DNA of 64,000 bases. Origin: Brenneria goodwinii (GTDB taxonomy: Bacteria; Pseudomonadota; Gammaproteobacteria; Enterobacterales; Enterobacteriaceae). A program made the translations under genes and the position numbers. The notes below the pieces were generated by a model that ran no database searches, had not been told where the DNA came from, and saw only the letters and a program-made list of their open reading frames with translations. Shown piece by piece: positions 63,081 through 64,000 of this stretch. The DNA lies in NCBI RefSeq assembly GCF_002291445.1, contig NZ_CP014137.1, positions 2,232,001 to 2,296,000 on the forward strand, written 5' to 3'. Within the stretch, counting starts at the first letter, position 1. Each line of letters opens with the position of its first letter.

Positions 63081-64000
63081 TTAATTATCGAGAAGCTCTC
63101 GTGTTATTAGACAAAGAAAAACCCCTTCATCGTCACATCCCTTCAATAATAGTTGAATATCCTGATGGTATTGCGTCTCGCCTATCAATAATGCCAGGAC
63201 GATAAAATCCGATACTGGACCGGCAGGTCCAAAAGTATGGTCGATAAGATGATAGGGTCTTTCCAATGACAGAGGAATATTCTTATCACAGGCATAAATG
63301 GATATATCCGCCATTAATTTTCTGTCTAACTTCGATATCCAGATATTTTTTATATTCTCTCTATCAACACAGGTATATTCAAACAGCATATCGAGATCTT
63401 GTGATAATGTATCGGATAACGAGGGCATCACCCTCCCCAATCCGGCTAAAATGGGAAGATTTTTTTCTTTGGCAAAAACAGGGGAAGTTATCAATTGCGC
63501 ACTAATAAACTCGCTATAACTCTCGGGTTGTGAAGGCCAAAGTTGAATACTGAGAAGTAAGGCTACGCCTTTGTGCGCATCCGCGCCATACCATGATTTT
63601 ATCTCTGAAAGCGACGACAAATGTTCAGGATATAAATGCCACTGTTCAAAAATGTCTTCAGCGTCTGTTTTCACGACTTCAAGCGAAATACCCGCCAGAT
63701 AAATGGTATGCAGAAAACACCGATAACCAGGACATTGATGCTCTAACATTTCATCTATTTCAACCAAACGTTGTTTAAGCGCTTGGCTTTGAGTGAATAA
63801 GGGCCGACCTTTATGGGGATAAGCGGGAATGTCCTGGATATCATGCAACATGACTGCCGCATTATCTTCTTCTGGAGAAAATATTACGTTACCGCTAACC
63901 ACCAACTGTTTTCTGCTCCATTTTTCCCATGCGATATGCGCGTTTTTCAGCTCGTTATCCCATACCGATTTCTTTACCTCTTTATAATAACAATACAAGG
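63081..64000 (-). CDS. Unrecognised protein next to vgrG (5' end outside window)
   Basis: An open frame of at least 305 codons that runs to the window edge. The only start near the edge is a TTG two bases from the end without visible ribosome site, so the gene probably begins outside. I do not recognise the product. It is soluble-looking, rich in Leu, Trp and Tyr, with no signal peptide, TM helix or known motif visible; segments such as PEHLSSLSEIKSWYGADAHK and RPYHLIDHTFGPAGPVSDF are distinctive search handles. It lies about 200 bp upstream of vgrG in the same direction, so a type VI secretion accessory or cargo role is a guess from context. Lower GC than vgrG. Confidence 0.6.
   Translation of the reverse strand, partial: LYCYYKEVKKSVWDNELKNAHIAWEKWSRKQLVVSGNVIFSPEEDNAAVMLHDIQDIPAYPHKGRPLFTQSQALKQRLVEIDEMLEHQCPGYRCFLHTIYLAGISLEVVKTDAEDIFEQWHLYPEHLSSLSEIKSWYGADAHKGVALLLSIQLWPSQPESYSEFISAQLITSPVFAKEKNLPILAGLGRVMPSLSDTLSQDLDMLFEYTCVDRENIKNIWISKLDRKLMADISIYACDKNIPLSLERPYHLIDHTFGPAGPVSDFIVLALLIGETQYHQDIQLLLKGCDDEGVFLCLITRELLDN

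Overview
The window is enterobacterial chromosome, most likely from the Pectobacteriaceae (Pectobacterium, Dickeya, Brenneria and relatives). This rests on gene order and protein resemblance recalled from known families; no database search was run. Pointers are one continuous flagellar/chemotaxis block ordered flhDC-motAB-cheAW-MCP-cheRBYZ-flhBAE-flgNMA-flgBCDEFGHIJ, the uvrY-uvrC-pgsA-glyW-cysT-leuZ arrangement, DsrB and YecF orthologues, and a dispersed palindromic repeat familiar from this group.

Layout. 1-8.9 kb: rod, hook and ring genes flgJ(partial)IHGFEDCB on the minus strand, and flgA, flgM, flgN on the plus strand. 9-12.6 kb: flhE, flhA, flhB. 12.9-23.7 kb: cheZ, cheY, cheB, cheR, a decayed MCP relic, a Tar-like MCP, cheW, cheA, motB, motA, flhC, flhD. 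23.7-31 kb: the long flhDC control region with a consensus CRP site and a candidate small RNA, then two more chemoreceptors, dsrB, a globin-coupled diguanylate cyclase and a KTSC protein. 31-36.9 kb: a broken HNH gene, three tRNAs, pgsA, uvrC, uvrY, yecF, a repeat and tRNA-Lys(CUU). 37-40.1 kb: cycA, an iraP-like gene, a nac gene reduced to its DNA-binding end but with sigma54/NtrC control sites, and tRNA-Asn. 40.5-50.6 kb: a catabolic cluster with a GntR regulator, a Dpp-type ABC transporter, an M20 protein with an altered metal site, a D-cysteine-desulfhydrase-like PLP enzyme, an ornithine-cyclodeaminase-family protein and a rhodanese. 50.6-51.6 kb: cheV. 51.8-60.2 kb: a second catabolic cluster with ygeY, diaminopropionate ammonia-lyase, a polar amino-acid ABC transporter, an N-carbamoyl-D-amino-acid hydrolase, an RpiR regulator and an M20D amidohydrolase. 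60.4-64 kb: vgrG and an unrecognised neighbour at the window edge.

How it works together. FlhDC is the master activator. A sigma28 (FliA) signature, TAAA-N15-GCCGATNN or close to it, is visible before flgM, inside flhC ahead of motA, before all three intact MCPs and before cheV, so one late-flagellar regulon can be read from the DNA. All three MCPs end in the NWETF pentapeptide that tethers CheR and CheB.

The two catabolic clusters share a theme: uptake of peptides or amino acids and breakdown of D-, N-acyl-, N-carbamoyl- or beta-substituted alanines. CycA (D-Ala/D-Ser/Gly uptake) lies nearby. The first cluster has the same 13-bp operator-like sequence upstream of both of its outward-facing transcription units. 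The most novel items are these clusters with their operator pair, and the miniature Nac behind a complete nitrogen-control promoter.
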